DNA of 64,000 nucleotides, taken from assembly GCA_020638065.1 (NCBI GenBank), contig JACKJG010000006.1, positions 124,001 through 188,000 of the forward strand, written 5' to 3'. Under the pieces are notes generated by a model. It made no database searches. It worked only from the letters and a program-made list of their open reading frames with translations, and was not told the DNA's origin. Position numbers and translations under genes: made by a program. This DNA is from Hyphomicrobiaceae bacterium. Its GTDB lineage: Bacteria > Pseudomonadota > Alphaproteobacteria > Rhizobiales > Devosiaceae. Of the stretch, positions 43,848-53,686 are shown piece after piece; positions within the stretch are counted from its first letter, which is position 1, and each line of letters opens with the position of its first letter.

Positions 43848-45334
43848 CGAATACAGGACCGTTCGGCAGAGGAAGGCTGGTGCAAGCCGCGCGCGTTGGC
43901 GCGCTGGCGCTGATCGCCATTTTGTCGGCCTGCTCATCGACGCTGATCGGCCCGAGCGGCGGCACCGTTCCGCAAGGACCGGCGCAGGCCGTGCCGGCGG
44001 GCACCGACCCCGAAGACGCGATCATCGGCCGGCGCGAGCATCCGCGCATCGTGGCGTCCTATGGCGGGGTCTATGAAAACCGGCGCGCCGAAATCATGGT
44101 GGCGCGTATCGTTTCCAAATTGCTCGCCGCGGCGAACCAGCCGGATTCGACCTACACGGTTACCATTCTGGATTCTGCTCAGGTCAATGCTTTCGCGCTT
44201 CCGGGTGGGTTCATCTACGTCACCAGGGGCATTCTGGCGCTCGCCAATGACGAGGCCGAACTGGCCGCCGTTCTGGCCCACGAAATCGCGCATGTGGTGC
44301 TGCGACACGCACAGGCCCGTTCGGACAGGGTCAAAACCTCCGAACTGGTAGACAAGGTGATCACCGGCGTGTTCGGCGGTGACGTTGATACCGATCAGGG
44401 CGCGGCGCGCTCGCGGGTTTCGCTGGCCGCGTTCAGCCAGGCCCAGGAATTGCAGGCAGATGTCGAGGGCATCAAGATTGCCGGGCGGGCAGGTTACGAC
44501 CCGCATGCGGCGGCGCGCTTCCTCTCGGCCATGGGGCGGTTTTCGGCCTATCTTGATGGAGCGGATTCGACCGATCAGAGCGCGGACTTCCTGTCGACCC
44601 ATCCTTCGACGCCTGATCGCATTCAAAAGGCGATCGAGGCGGCGCGGTCGTTCGGTGCGCCGGGCATCGGGGCGACCAACAAACCGGGCTATCTGGCCTC
44701 GATCGACGGGCTGAGGTTCGGTGACAGTCCGAGCCAGGGCGCCATTGTCGGGCAGAGTTTCATTCATCCGGAACTGAAGTTCATCTTCACCGTGCCCTCG
44801 CGCTATGCGCTGCAGAATTCGCAAGGCGCGGTCGTTGGCGTCGCCGGGGACGGTGAGGCGGTCCGGTTCGACAGTGCGGAAGTGCCACGCACGATGGCCC
44901 TGACCGATTATCTGAATTCGGGCTGGATTGCCGGTCTCGATCCGGCCAGCGTGAAATCAGAAAGCCATAACGGAATTGACATGGCCTCCGGGCAAGCCGT
45001 GACGGACCAGTGGAATTTCCGGGTTACCGCGGTCCGCTACGAGGGTGAGGTCTATCGCTTCATCTTTGCTGCCCGCACCGACAGCGCGGCCTTTGCCCAG
45101 GCGGCGGCCGAGACGATCGCCTCGTTTCGCCCGGCCACGTCCGACGATCTGCGCAAGGTCCGGACCATCGAGATCCATATCGTGACCGCCCAGCCCGGCG
45201 ACAGTGCCAACACGCTGGCGGCCAAGATGACCGGCGTGACCGACCGGATGGAATTGTTCAATATTCTCAACAATCGTTTCGATGGCGATCCGATCGTTGC
45301 GGGCGAACAATACAAGGTCGTGGTGTTGCGGTAG
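43844..45334 (+). CDS. M48 family metalloprotease lipoprotein with LysM-like tail
   Basis: A 496-residue lipoprotein. The signal ends in the lipobox LSAC (Cys30). The zinc motif HEIAH is at about residue 146 (VLAHEIAHVVLRHA), with the third ligand in the QELQAD segment. FLSTHPSTPDRI is typical of periplasmic M48 proteases related to BepA/LoiP. The final 60 residues (HIVTAQPGDSANTLAAKM) resemble a LysM-like repeat. The GTG start overlaps the thermonuclease stop by 4 bases, so both are co-translated. Probable role: envelope protein quality control. Confidence 0.9.
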   Translation: MTNTGPFGRGRLVQAARVGALALIAILSACSSTLIGPSGGTVPQGPAQAVPAGTDPEDAIIGRREHPRIVASYGGVYENRRAEIMVARIVSKLLAAANQPDSTYTVTILDSAQVNAFALPGGFIYVTRGILALANDEAELAAVLAHEIAHVVLRHAQARSDRVKTSELVDKVITGVFGGDVDTDQGAARSRVSLAAFSQAQELQADVEGIKIAGRAGYDPHAAARFLSAMGRFSAYLDGADSTDQSADFLSTHPSTPDRIQKAIEAARSFGAPGIGATNKPGYLASIDGLRFGDSPSQGAIVGQSFIHPELKFIFTVPSRYALQNSQGAVVGVAGDGEAVRFDSAEVPRTMALTDYLNSGWIAGLDPASVKSESHNGIDMASGQAVTDQWNFRVTAVRYEGEVYRFIFAARTDSAAFAQAAAETIASFRPATSDDLRKVRTIEIHIVTAQPGDSANTLAAKMTGVTDRMELFNILNNRFDGDPIVAGEQYKVVVLR

Positions 45335-45651
45335 TATTTGCACATGAATGTCAAAATCAGACCCGCCTTTCCGGGAGCGCGCGAATATCTTGCTCGCATC
45401 GGGTTGCTTGCGTGGCGAAAGGGCATTGGCCCTCTTGTCACCCAAAAGGTCATCACGCGGATCGTTGCCAATAATCCATTCCTGCCATTTCTCGCTGAGC
45501 ACTGAACCCCTATCGCCATCTTGGTTTTGAAATCATCTGGCAAAAGCGGATGTTTGATCCGGGTCTGGGCATTTCCCTTGAAAATGTCAGGCTTTCCAAA
45601 AAGCTCTGACAGCGCTTGTGGCCGATGTCGGCCGGGGTGGGGGTCCCACCC
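45335..45651. other. Gap between the M48 protease gene and HxlR gene
   Basis: These 317 bases hold one plausible but unproven short frame on the plus strand (45344-45505, 53 residues, beginning MNVKIRPAFPGAREYLARI). It lacks a ribosome-binding site and has no family I recognise; it may be a remnant. No clear terminator was seen. Confidence 0.35.
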
Positions 45652-46026
45652 TCACGCCTCAGGTTTGGTAGGTCCGGATATTGGCGTGCCTTCATTCGAC
45701 AGGTGCTCTGCCCATTGCTTGCTGAAGCTGCCGAGCGGGAGGAGCTGCCGATACAATTGCAGACCCAAATCCGTCGCTGCATAGCCACTTTCGACGCGAT
45801 GGACAAAACCCGCCGCCTGCAGCTCTTTCAGCCGGGTGTTGAGGGCCGCCGGCGAGATGGTTTCGCACTCCTGTTGCAGCCGCCGGAATGTCGACGGGCC
45901 AATTTCGCTTAGCGTCCAGAGCACACCCATCGCCCAATGCCGGCCGAGAAGGTCGAACAGGGCCATGATCGGCGCGCCGCTCTTCGAGCCGCGAACGGGT
46001 GTACCGGGCATCGGGATTTTTGTCAT
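45652..46026 (-). CDS. HxlR family transcriptional regulator
   Basis: A 124-residue winged-helix regulator. LFDLLGRHWAMGVLWTLSEI and TFRRLQQECETISPAALNTR are the HxlR hallmarks. No extra domain is present; such proteins often sense oxidants or aldehydes. It is divergent from an SMP-30 gene across a 64-base gap with clear inverted repeats. Confidence 0.9.
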   Translation of the reverse strand: MTKIPMPGTPVRGSKSGAPIMALFDLLGRHWAMGVLWTLSEIGPSTFRRLQQECETISPAALNTRLKELQAAGFVHRVESGYAATDLGLQLYRQLLPLGSFSKQWAEHLSNEGTPISGPTKPEA

Positions 46027-46035
46027 TTGCTATTC

Positions 46036-46072
46036 TTTCTATAGCGCGCTAGATTGCTATAGAAACTATAGC
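46036..46072. promoter_or_regulatory. HxlR operator candidate (CTATAG inverted repeats)
   Basis: TTTCTATAG (46036-46044) and CTATAGAAA (46057-46065) form a 9-bp inverted repeat. An overlapping GCTATAG-AAA-CTATAGC (46056-46072) makes a second one. Three CTATAG copies lie in the 64-base intergenic space between HxlR and SMP-30, where they would control both genes. Confidence 0.65.
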
Positions 46073-46090
46073 ATATCGTAGGCCGTGCCA

Positions 46091-47011
46091 ATGATCAGAA
46101 CCGAAAACTACGAAATCCGCGACGACAGGTTCAAACGCAGCGTCAAACTCGACGAACCCATCGAACAGATCTGGACCGGCGGCAAATGGACCGAGGGGCC
46201 GGTCTATTCGCCGGTCTTTCGATGTCTGATCTGGAGCGATATTCCCAATGACCGTCGTCTGCGCTGGGACGAACTGACCGGCGCGGTTGCCGACATCCGC
46301 AGCGGGCTTGGCTGCTACACCAACGGATCGACGCTGGACCGGCAGGGGCGCATCGTGGCTTGCGAACATGGCACGCGGAGCGTGACCCGGATCGAACACG
46401 ACGGGTCAGTCACGACCCTTGCCAGTCATTTCGAGGGCAAACGCTTCAACAGCCCCAATGACGTCGTGGTGCGTTCGGACGGGACCATATGGTTCAGCGA
46501 TCCCGCCTACGGGATCGAATCCGATTATGAGGGTTTTGAAGCCGAGCCGGAACTCGACGGTGAACATGTCTACCGGCTCGATCCGGAGACCGGAAGCATC
46601 ACCCAGGCGACGACAGATTTTGCCTGCCCAAACGGGCTTGCCTTCTCGCTCGACGAGCAGATGCTTTACATTGCCGACAGCGGCGGCACGCGTTATCTCA
46701 GCGGTGAGCATCATATCCGGGCCTTCCAGGTAAAGCCGGACGGCACCCTGACGGGTGGCGACGTGTTCGCCGAATGTGAGGCGGGCGTCTTCGATGGCTT
46801 TCGCCTCGACAATCAGGGCCGCGTCTGGACGAGCGCGAAAGATGGGGTGCATTGCTATCATCCGGACGGCAGCTTGCTGGGCAAGGTCTTCGTACCCGAG
46901 GAGGTTTCGAACCTCTGCTTCGGTGGCCCCAAGCGCAACCGGCTGTTCATTACAGCCTCGACCAGCGTCTATGCCGTCCTGCTGCCGACGACCGGGGCGC
47001 CGCTATTGTGA
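46091..47011 (+). CDS. SMP-30/gluconolactonase family protein
   Basis: A 306-residue six-bladed beta-propeller lactonase. Metal ligands are expected at the Glu of WTEGPVY, the Asn of SPNDVVV and the Asp of FRLDNQGRVW. It probably hydrolyses a sugar lactone, but the substrate is unknown. The ATG at 46091 is chosen over the GTG at 46085. It overlaps the next gene (GTGA). Confidence 0.9.
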   Translation: MIRTENYEIRDDRFKRSVKLDEPIEQIWTGGKWTEGPVYSPVFRCLIWSDIPNDRRLRWDELTGAVADIRSGLGCYTNGSTLDRQGRIVACEHGTRSVTRIEHDGSVTTLASHFEGKRFNSPNDVVVRSDGTIWFSDPAYGIESDYEGFEAEPELDGEHVYRLDPETGSITQATTDFACPNGLAFSLDEQMLYIADSGGTRYLSGEHHIRAFQVKPDGTLTGGDVFAECEAGVFDGFRLDNQGRVWTSAKDGVHCYHPDGSLLGKVFVPEEVSNLCFGGPKRNRLFITASTSVYAVLLPTTGAPLL

Positions 47012-47607
47012 AAACCAGTCATTTCACGTTGAAGGCGCGCACTGGCTGCGCATTTGAACTTGTTTCGGGCGGGCGCCTGCAGATCATCAACACGTTTGGC
47101 AGACAGGTGGTCGACACCTGGGCATTCTGTGCGAGCGATACCAGCGAATTCATGTCGATGGAGCATACGCGGGTTCATGCATCCACGCCGACGCCCGTCG
47201 AAGGCACGGTGTTCCGGTCGAACCGGCGGCGACCTCTTCTGGCGTTCACAAGAGACACGTCACCGGGAATTCATGACTGGTTCTTTGCGGCGTGCGATAA
47301 GGCCCGCTACGAGATGCTCGGGCATGTCGGAGCTCACGATAGTTGCACCGATAACCTCCGAAAAGCCATGACCGCGTTCGGGCATGATGTGGGGCATGTG
47401 CCTTGTCCGCTCAATCTGTTTGAGAATGCACCGCTCCTTGAGAACGACATGGCGATCCACCCGCCAGCAAGTCGGCCTGGCGATCTGGTCGAGCTGACGG
47501 CGTTGTCCGACCTGATCATCTGCCTGTCGGCGTGTCCTCAGGATATGGCGGACACGAATGGGAGCGAACGTGAACCAAGAGATGTCGAGATAGGTGTCAT
47601 CACGTAA
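47008..47607 (+). CDS. DUF1989 (urea carboxylase-associated) family protein
   Basis: A 199-residue protein. It contains INTFGRQVVDTWAFCASD, SMEHTRVHA, GAHDSCTDN and LNLFENAPL, which match the DUF1989 family linked to urea/amide use (UAAP). The His/Cys pattern suggests metal binding; biochemistry is unknown. The GTG overlaps the SMP-30 stop, so both are one unit. No urea carboxylase or guanidine genes lie near. Confidence 0.88.
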   Translation: MKTSHFTLKARTGCAFELVSGGRLQIINTFGRQVVDTWAFCASDTSEFMSMEHTRVHASTPTPVEGTVFRSNRRRPLLAFTRDTSPGIHDWFFAACDKARYEMLGHVGAHDSCTDNLRKAMTAFGHDVGHVPCPLNLFENAPLLENDMAIHPPASRPGDLVELTALSDLIICLSACPQDMADTNGSEREPRDVEIGVIT

Positions 47608-47660
47608 CGACAGCATCGCGATCCTAGCCGTCAGCGGCGTGTCCCGTATGATCAGAACGA

Positions 47661-47686
47661 AAAAGCCGCCCCGGAGGGCGGCTTTT
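47661..47686. terminator. Bidirectional terminator downstream of DUF1989 and carD
   Basis: An 11-bp perfect stem (47661-47671 with 47676-47686), with AAAA and TTTT ends and a 4-nt loop, lies between convergent genes. Confidence 0.85.
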
Positions 47687-47712
47687 CAAATGGTTCCTGA
47701 GGCGCAGATTGC

Positions 47713-48294
47713 TTATGCGGCGGCTTCCGAATCCTCGGCATCGTTGTCCGCTTCGGCTTCGGCCTTGGCGGCGGCACGGCGCGGGTTCTTGGCGAGGTTC
47801 TTGATGATGAGCTGTTCGGCTTCGGTCAGGGTCAGCTTCTTGACGGCCGCGATCTCGCGCGACATGCGGTCCATGGCCTGCTCGAAAAGCTGGCGCTCGG
47901 AATAGGACTGCTCGGGCTGGTCCTCGGACCGGTAGAGGTCACGAACGACTTCGGAGATATAGGCCAGGTCGCCAGAATTGATCTTGGCTTCGTATTCCTG
48001 GGCGCGGCGCGACCACATGGTGCGCTTGATGCGGGCACGGCCGGTGACGGTCTTGAGCGCGCGCGCAACGGCATCGTCGCTGGCGAGCTTGCGCATGCCG
48101 ACGCTATCGACCTTGGCGACCGGAACGCGCAGCGTGAGCTTGTCCTGCTCGAAATTGATGACGAACAGTTCCAGCTTCAGATCGGCAATTTCCTGCTCCT
48201 CGATGGCGGTGATCTGCCCCACGCCATGAGCCGGATAAACGATGAACTCGCCGGTTTTGAACCCTGCACGCTGTACTGTTTTCTTGGCTGCCAT
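47713..48294 (-). CDS. carD: CarD family transcriptional regulator
   Basis: A 193-residue protein whose first 65 residues are the CarD RNA-polymerase-interaction domain (FKTGEFIVYPAHGVGQITAI). The rest is helical and ends in an Ala/Glu-rich tail (KAEAEADNDAEDSEAAA). It binds RNA polymerase and stabilises open complexes; it is usually essential in Alphaproteobacteria. AAGGAG precedes the ATG. Confidence 0.94.
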   Translation of the reverse strand: MAAKKTVQRAGFKTGEFIVYPAHGVGQITAIEEQEIADLKLELFVINFEQDKLTLRVPVAKVDSVGMRKLASDDAVARALKTVTGRARIKRTMWSRRAQEYEAKINSGDLAYISEVVRDLYRSEDQPEQSYSERQLFEQAMDRMSREIAAVKKLTLTEAEQLIIKNLAKNPRRAAAKAEAEADNDAEDSEAAA

Positions 48295-48364
48295 ATTGGC
48301 ATACTCCTTCTTGACGCCGTCACCCTGACGGGGCTGCGGCCAGTCCCCCCGGGTGCTCTTTGTT

Positions 48365-48557
48365 CACCTCTTGTTAAGAGGTGTCAGCACAGTCAAATCC
48401 ACCCGCTTCGAGCCGCCCAGGGTCCGCATGATCCGGACGGTGTCGAACGAAGACAGGTTTTCCAGAAATTGGTTACGCCGTTCTGGCGCGATCTGTGGAG
48501 AAATGATTCAACTGCATACTAAACGCAGTATATACCATAAAAAACAGCGAAAATCAA
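48365..48557 (-). promoter_or_regulatory. carD promoter and 5' leader hairpin
   Basis: On the minus strand TATACT (48527-48532) is a good -10 box; TTGATT (48552-48557) is a possible -35 at 19 bases. An imperfect inverted repeat overlaps the -10 (48512-48535). In the leader, an 8-bp hairpin with a 3-nt loop lies at 48365-48383. The 48295-48626 gap holds no gene. Confidence 0.4.
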
Positions 48558-48626
48558 AGCTGATCAGCGCAACGACAGGCCCTCAGCAGACATTTGGTTA
48601 AGCCCGGCGTATACAGAAGCCTAAAA

Positions 48627-48965
48627 TCAGTCGCCTTCGCCGGGATTCTCGGAGAAGTAGGCTTCGAACTTGTTGGGCTTGCCGTCCCATTCTTCCGCAT
48701 CCGCGGGAGGATCCCGCTTGATGGTGATATTGGGCCAGACGGCAGCGTACTTGGTGTTGACCTCGAGCCACTTCTCAAGACCGGACTCGGTGTCGGCCTT
48801 GATGGCTTCGGCCGGGCATTCAGGCTCGCACACGCCACAATCAATGCATTCGTCCGGATGAATGACGAGCATGTTCTCGCCTTCATAAAAACAGTCGACG
48901 GGACAGACTTCAACGCAATCCATGTATTTGCATTTGATGCAATTATCGACGACGAGATAGGTCAT
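48627..48965 (-). CDS. fdxA: 7Fe ferredoxin FdxA
   Basis: A 112-residue ferredoxin. Cysteines 9, 12, 17, 21, 25 and 40, 43, 46, 50 form the patterns for one [3Fe-4S] and one [4Fe-4S] cluster (ECIDCGVCEPECP). The C-terminal KRDPPADAEEWDGKPNK is typical of FdxA. It is a cytosolic electron carrier. In Hyphomicrobiales it commonly lies between the S4 protein gene and carD; here SulP intervenes. Confidence 0.95.
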   Translation of the reverse strand: MTYLVVDNCIKCKYMDCVEVCPVDCFYEGENMLVIHPDECIDCGVCEPECPAEAIKADTESGLEKWLEVNTKYAAVWPNITIKRDPPADAEEWDGKPNKFEAYFSENPGEGD

Positions 48966-49097
48966 TGGGCCGGTCCGCTGCTGGATTGGGTATTCGTGCG
49001 CTCAGGGGGAGTGCGCGAGCGTTGCTAGCGTGTTTGCCCGTCAAACTCAAGCCGGTTGGCGTGCGGATATTTGCCGCTGCATGCGGGTGCGCGCGCC

Positions 49098-50366
49098 TCA
49101 GCGATCCGGCGGTGTCCAGTCGCTTTTGATAGTGTCGCTGCGCCGGTACAGGCGAAGCGCCAGGCCGACCGAAACCCCGACCCCGATCGCAACGGTCAGG
49201 TCGACCAGAACCGTGAGCAGCAGGGTGAGAACCATCAGGAGCAGATCACTCTTGCGGCCGCGCAAATGTTCGGCCCATTTGTGCGGCTCGCTCATGTTCC
49301 AGGCGGTCAGCAGCAACAGGGCGGCAAGGCTGGGCATGGCGAGATAGGAGGCGAGCGGTGCGGCGAGCATCATCACAATGAGAATGGTTGCTGCGTGCAC
49401 CAGTCCGGCGATGGGCGTCTTGCCGCCTGCACGTACATTCGTGGCGGTGCGGGCGATGGCCCCGGTGGCCGGCATGCCGCCGAAAATGGACGAGGCGATA
49501 TTGGCGGCGCCCTGAGCGGTCAGTTCGGCATTGGGGCGATGGCTGCCGCCGATCATGCGGTCCGCGACCATGGCCGAAAGAAGCGATTCCACCCCGGCCA
49601 GAAAAGCGATCGTGAAGGCGGAGGGAGCCAATTCGACAATGCGTGCAATGCTGAAATCGGGAAAGGCTGGCACCGGCAGTGTGCTGGGCAATTGTCCATA
49701 TTGCGAACCGAGCGTTGCGACATCCGGCCCGAAGAATGCGGCAAGCGCGGAACCGGCGGCGATGGCAATGATGAGGCCGGGAAAGCGCGGGAAAAGCCGG
49801 CGCAGCACGACGATCAGAACAATGGTGAAGAGCGCGATGATGATTGCGGAAATGCTGACAGTGCCTGCTGCGGCAAAAAGAGCCGGTACCTTTTCAAGAA
49901 AGTCGGCGGGATTTTCTTCCATCCTGAGACCGAACAGGTCCTTGAGCTGACTGGTCGCGATGATGATGGCGATGCCGATCGTAAAGCCATTGACCACGGC
50001 TTCGGGAATGAAGGCGATCAGCCGTCCGGCACGAAACCAGCCGGCCACCAGTAGAATGAGCCCTGCCATGAACGTGGCGAGAACCAGCCCGTCATATCCG
50101 TGCTTGGCGACGACTGAAAAGACCACGACGATGAAGGCGCCGGTCGGGCCGCCTATCTGCACGCGGCTGCCGCCCAGAAGCGAGATGAAGAAACCGCCGA
50201 CAATGGCGGTGACCAGCCCTTTGGCCGGATCAGCCCCCGATGCGATAGCGATGGCGATGCTCAACGGCATGGCAACCATGGCCACGGTGATGCCGGCAAA
50301 AAGATCGGACAGGAACAAAGACCAGCTGTAGGTTTGCAGCGTGGTCACGAGTTTGGGCAGACGCAT
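49098..50366 (-). CDS. SulP family inorganic anion transporter
   Basis: A 422-residue membrane protein with about eleven helices. DLFAGITVAMVAMPLSIAIA and GGSRVQIGGPTGAFIVVVFS are SulP signatures. The C-terminal STAS domain typical of many members is absent, and the last residues are basic. Substrates may be sulfate, bicarbonate or another anion. It lies between the S4 and fdxA genes in the same direction. Confidence 0.92.
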   Translation of the reverse strand: MRLPKLVTTLQTYSWSLFLSDLFAGITVAMVAMPLSIAIAIASGADPAKGLVTAIVGGFFISLLGGSRVQIGGPTGAFIVVVFSVVAKHGYDGLVLATFMAGLILLVAGWFRAGRLIAFIPEAVVNGFTIGIAIIIATSQLKDLFGLRMEENPADFLEKVPALFAAAGTVSISAIIIALFTIVLIVVLRRLFPRFPGLIIAIAAGSALAAFFGPDVATLGSQYGQLPSTLPVPAFPDFSIARIVELAPSAFTIAFLAGVESLLSAMVADRMIGGSHRPNAELTAQGAANIASSIFGGMPATGAIARTATNVRAGGKTPIAGLVHAATILIVMMLAAPLASYLAMPSLAALLLLTAWNMSEPHKWAEHLRGRKSDLLLMVLTLLLTVLVDLTVAIGVGVSVGLALRLYRRSDTIKSDWTPPDR

Positions 50367-50412
50367 CTTGCATCCTATGGTGATGATGCGGCGGAAACCC
50401 TGGAGTCCTGAC

Positions 50413-50799
50413 TCAGGTCTTCAGGCGATCGGTTTCCCGCCGATCCTTCTTGGTGGGGCGGCCGCTGCCCTTGTCGCGAAGTGCCGGCGGCAGATCGCGG
50501 CGCGGGGCGCGCGGAACGCTGGGAGAATGGTCGAGATAAAGCGCTTCGGCCTCGGGTGCGGGGCCGCGCCGATCGCCATTGCCGACAATTTCGAGGATAC
50601 GAATGCGTTCGGCAACTGCGATGGTCAATGTGGCGCCGGGTCCAACCTTGTAGGCGGGTTGGGTGATACGGGTGCCATTGACCCGCACATCACCACCCGC
50701 GATCAGCTTTTGCGCGAGGGTGCGGGTCTTGACGATGCGGGCGTGCCAAAGCCACTTGTCGAGGCGGATCTTGTCCGATGCGACCGGCACCCCGGCCAT
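50413..50799 (-). CDS. S4 domain RNA-binding protein (Hsp15-like)
   Basis: A 128-residue protein. The S4 domain covers residues 8-60: IRLDKWLWHARIVKTRTLAQ and GGDVRVNGTRITQPAYKVG. It resembles Hsp15 (HslR), which rescues stalled 50S subunits. The tail is rich in Arg/Asp/Lys. It starts 3 bases after the helicase stop. Confidence 0.92.
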   Translation of the reverse strand: MAGVPVASDKIRLDKWLWHARIVKTRTLAQKLIAGGDVRVNGTRITQPAYKVGPGATLTIAVAERIRILEIVGNGDRRGPAPEAEALYLDHSPSVPRAPRRDLPPALRDKGSGRPTKKDRRETDRLKT

Positions 50800-50802
50800 T
50801 GC

Positions 50803-53686
50803 CTATTGCTTTTCCTTGAGAGCGGCCAGGGCGGCAAAAGGCGAGTCCGGATCGAAGGGCTTTTCCTTGCGCTCCGGCTTCCTGGCCTGAGGCCGGTCCT
50901 GATGGGGCTTCTGCCCACCATCCTTGCGTGGCCCCTTGTGACGCTCCGGCTTGTTCTTGCCGTGCGGTTTCTGGCTGTGCGGGCGATTGTGCACATGGGC
51001 CGGTTTGCGGCGCGGCGGGAACCAGACATCGTCGAATTTCGGTTCATCGGGGACGTCGGCAGCCCCGGTTTCAGGCGCAACTTCTTGCTGCGCAGGCACG
51101 GGCAAGTTTTGTTCCGCGACTGCCGATTCCGGAGCGGCTTCGCTGGTGGATTCGGCAGCCTGTTCCGGGCTTTCGGACGCGGTTTCGGCGGGCGCAACAG
51201 GAGTTTCTCCGGTGGCCGCTGCTTCCTCCGGTGTTTCGGGCAAGGGCCGGCGGTCGAGGCGGTAGCCGAGCGATTTGAGGATTGACGCGAAGTCTTCGCC
51301 GGCACATCCCAGAAGCGAGGTCATTTCCACGGTCACACGGAAGCCGTTGCCTTCCGCCGCGCCTTCGGGCGCCGGAGTTTCGGTGGCGGGGCGATTGGAA
51401 TCGAACGAAATGAGCGGGCGGATGAGGTCGGCCAGGCGTTCGAGGATATCGACGCGCACGGCGCGATTGCCGGCGACCTTGAACCCCGCGATCTCGTAGA
51501 GCGCCTTTTCGATTCCGGGATCGATCTCGAAAGAGGTGCGGCCGGCCAGAACGATTCCGGGGAGGTCGGACACGCCGGGCTGGCGCACGCCGCCATGCTT
51601 GAGGGCATAAAGGATCAGGGCCAGTTCGCGCGGGGCGGGCTTCAGGCTTTGCGGCACATAGATGTGATAGGCGCCGAACTTGATGCCGAGCTTGCGCATC
51701 TTGCCGCGCACATCCTGATCGAGATTGCGCACATCGTCCGCGACCTCGGTCCGCGACATGACGCCGAGATGTTCGGCCAGTCTATAGGCGACACCGCGCG
51801 CAGGTCCGTCGAGTTCGGCGGGGTCGAGAAGCGTCTTGACCTGTTCTAGCTGGGTATTGATGGCGTGCCGCAGCCAAAGTGTCAGCCGCTCTTCAACGCT
51901 CGTGCGTTCGGGACCGGAAAGGGAATCGTCGGCCAGCAGAACGATGCGCGGGGCAAACAGATCGTCGCCCTCGGCCAGCTCGGCAACGATCTCGCCCTTG
52001 TAGCGCAGGAAGCCGTCGGTCGAGAGCACGATCTGGTCATTGGGCGCCGCGGCAAGGCGCATGGCACGGTTCTTCAATTCCGGGGCGGCAACGGCGGTTG
52101 CGGCGGCACGCAGGGCCTTGGCATCCGCGTCGCCGTCGGCCTTGGCCAGTTTGAAGCGGAAGCCTTCGATCGAACCGATCAGATGGCCCTCGAGCGATAC
52201 TTCGCCAGACTCGTTGATTTCGGGGTCTACCATGCTTCTGTCTCTGAGGTGGCGGAGCAAAACCGAAGTCCGCCGATCGACGAAACGCTGGACGAGGCGT
52301 TCGTGCAAAGCGTCGGATAAACGGTTCTCGATGTCGGATGTCTTTTCACGCCAATGGTTCGGGTCGTCTAGCCAGTCTTTCTTGTTGGCCACAAAAGTCC
52401 ATGTTCTGATCTGCCTGATCCGATTGGACAAAGTGTCAATGTCACCATTCACATTGTCGCAAAAGCGTACCTGCTCGGCAATCCAGTCCTGCGAAATTTT
52501 TCCGCCGCCGAGTATGTCGGAAAAGATGGCCTTAATCAGGTCCGCGTGCAGCGCCGGCGAGATGTCGCGATAATCGGGGATCTGGCAGCATTGCCAGAGC
52601 AATTCAACCTCGGCGCGCGTGCGGGCGCGCCGCGCCTCGCCGCCGCGCATCAGGGCTTCGAGGGTTGTCTGGTCGATGACCGCCGGGATGCGGGTCAGCT
52701 TCTCGATGTCCGGCGTGACATTGAGGCTGTCGAGCAGGGCATCGGGCGATGCGAAATCGAGGCTGGAATTGCGCCACTGGATGACGCGCACGGCTTCGAA
52801 ATCATGGGTTTGAAGCCGATCGACAGTCTCGTCGTCGAACGGATCGCAATGGCCCGTGACGCCAAAAGTGCCATCGGTCTTGTGGCGTCCGGCGCGCCAG
52901 CGATCTGTCCGAGTTCGGCGGGGGTCAGGTGGCGGTGGGTCCGGCCGTCGAATTTCACATTGTCGAAAAGGCGACATGGTGCACGTCGAGGTTCAGTCCC
53001 ATGCCGATGGCGTCGGTCGCGACCAGAAAATCGACATCGCCGTTCTGGTAAAGTTCGACCTGGGCATTGCGGGTGCGCGGGGAGAGGGCGCCCATGACCA
53101 CCGCGGCACCGCCGCGTTCGCGGCGCACCAGTTCGGCAATGGCATAGACCTCGTTCTGCGAGAAGGCGACGATGGCGGAGCGTTGCGGCTGGCGGGTGAT
53201 CTTTTTCGAACCGGCATAGAAGAGGTTCGAAAGGCGCGGGCGCTCGATGATTTCGATGCCGGGCATCAGCCTGCGCAGAACCGGCGCCATGGTCGCGGCT
53301 CCGAGCAGCAGGGTTTCGTGGTTGCCGCGGGCATTGAGAATGCGGTCCGAAAAGACGTGGCCGCGCGTCAGGTCGGTCGCGGTCTGGATTTCGTCGACCG
53401 CCATGAAGTCGACCGGCATGGAAAGCGGCATGGCCTCGACCGTTGCCACCCAATAGCGCGCGGTCGGCGGTACGATCCGCTCCTCGCCGGTGACGAGCGC
53501 CACGGCCTGGGGGCCGGCCTGGCTGACGATGCGCTGATAAACCTCTCGTGCCAGCAGGCGGAGCGGCAGGCCGATCATGCCGGTGCGATGCGCCAGCATC
53601 CGCTCCACGGCAAAGTGAGTCTTGCCGGTATTGGTCGGGCCAAGCACGGCACGGACGTTGCTGATATTGGCGGAAAGGGGGGGCAT
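50803..53686 (-). pseudogene. SUV3-like RNA helicase, interrupted by two frameshifts
   Basis: If two bases are restored the gene encodes about 961 residues. The first segment has Walker A GPTNTGKT and DEIQ (VDFMAVDEIQTATDL), then VATDAIGMGLNLDVHH, all SF2 helicase motifs. At about 52966 the frame is lost (VAFSTM then stop); the next frame gives DNVKFDGRTHRHLTPAEL, and near 52894 it moves again to GRHKTDGTFGVTG, restoring motif VI (IAGRAGRHKTDG). A long C-terminal region follows, ending Lys/His-rich. ATG 53686 is chosen as start. Whether the indels are real or sequence errors cannot be told here. Normally heads the S4-fdxA-carD block. Confidence 0.8.
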
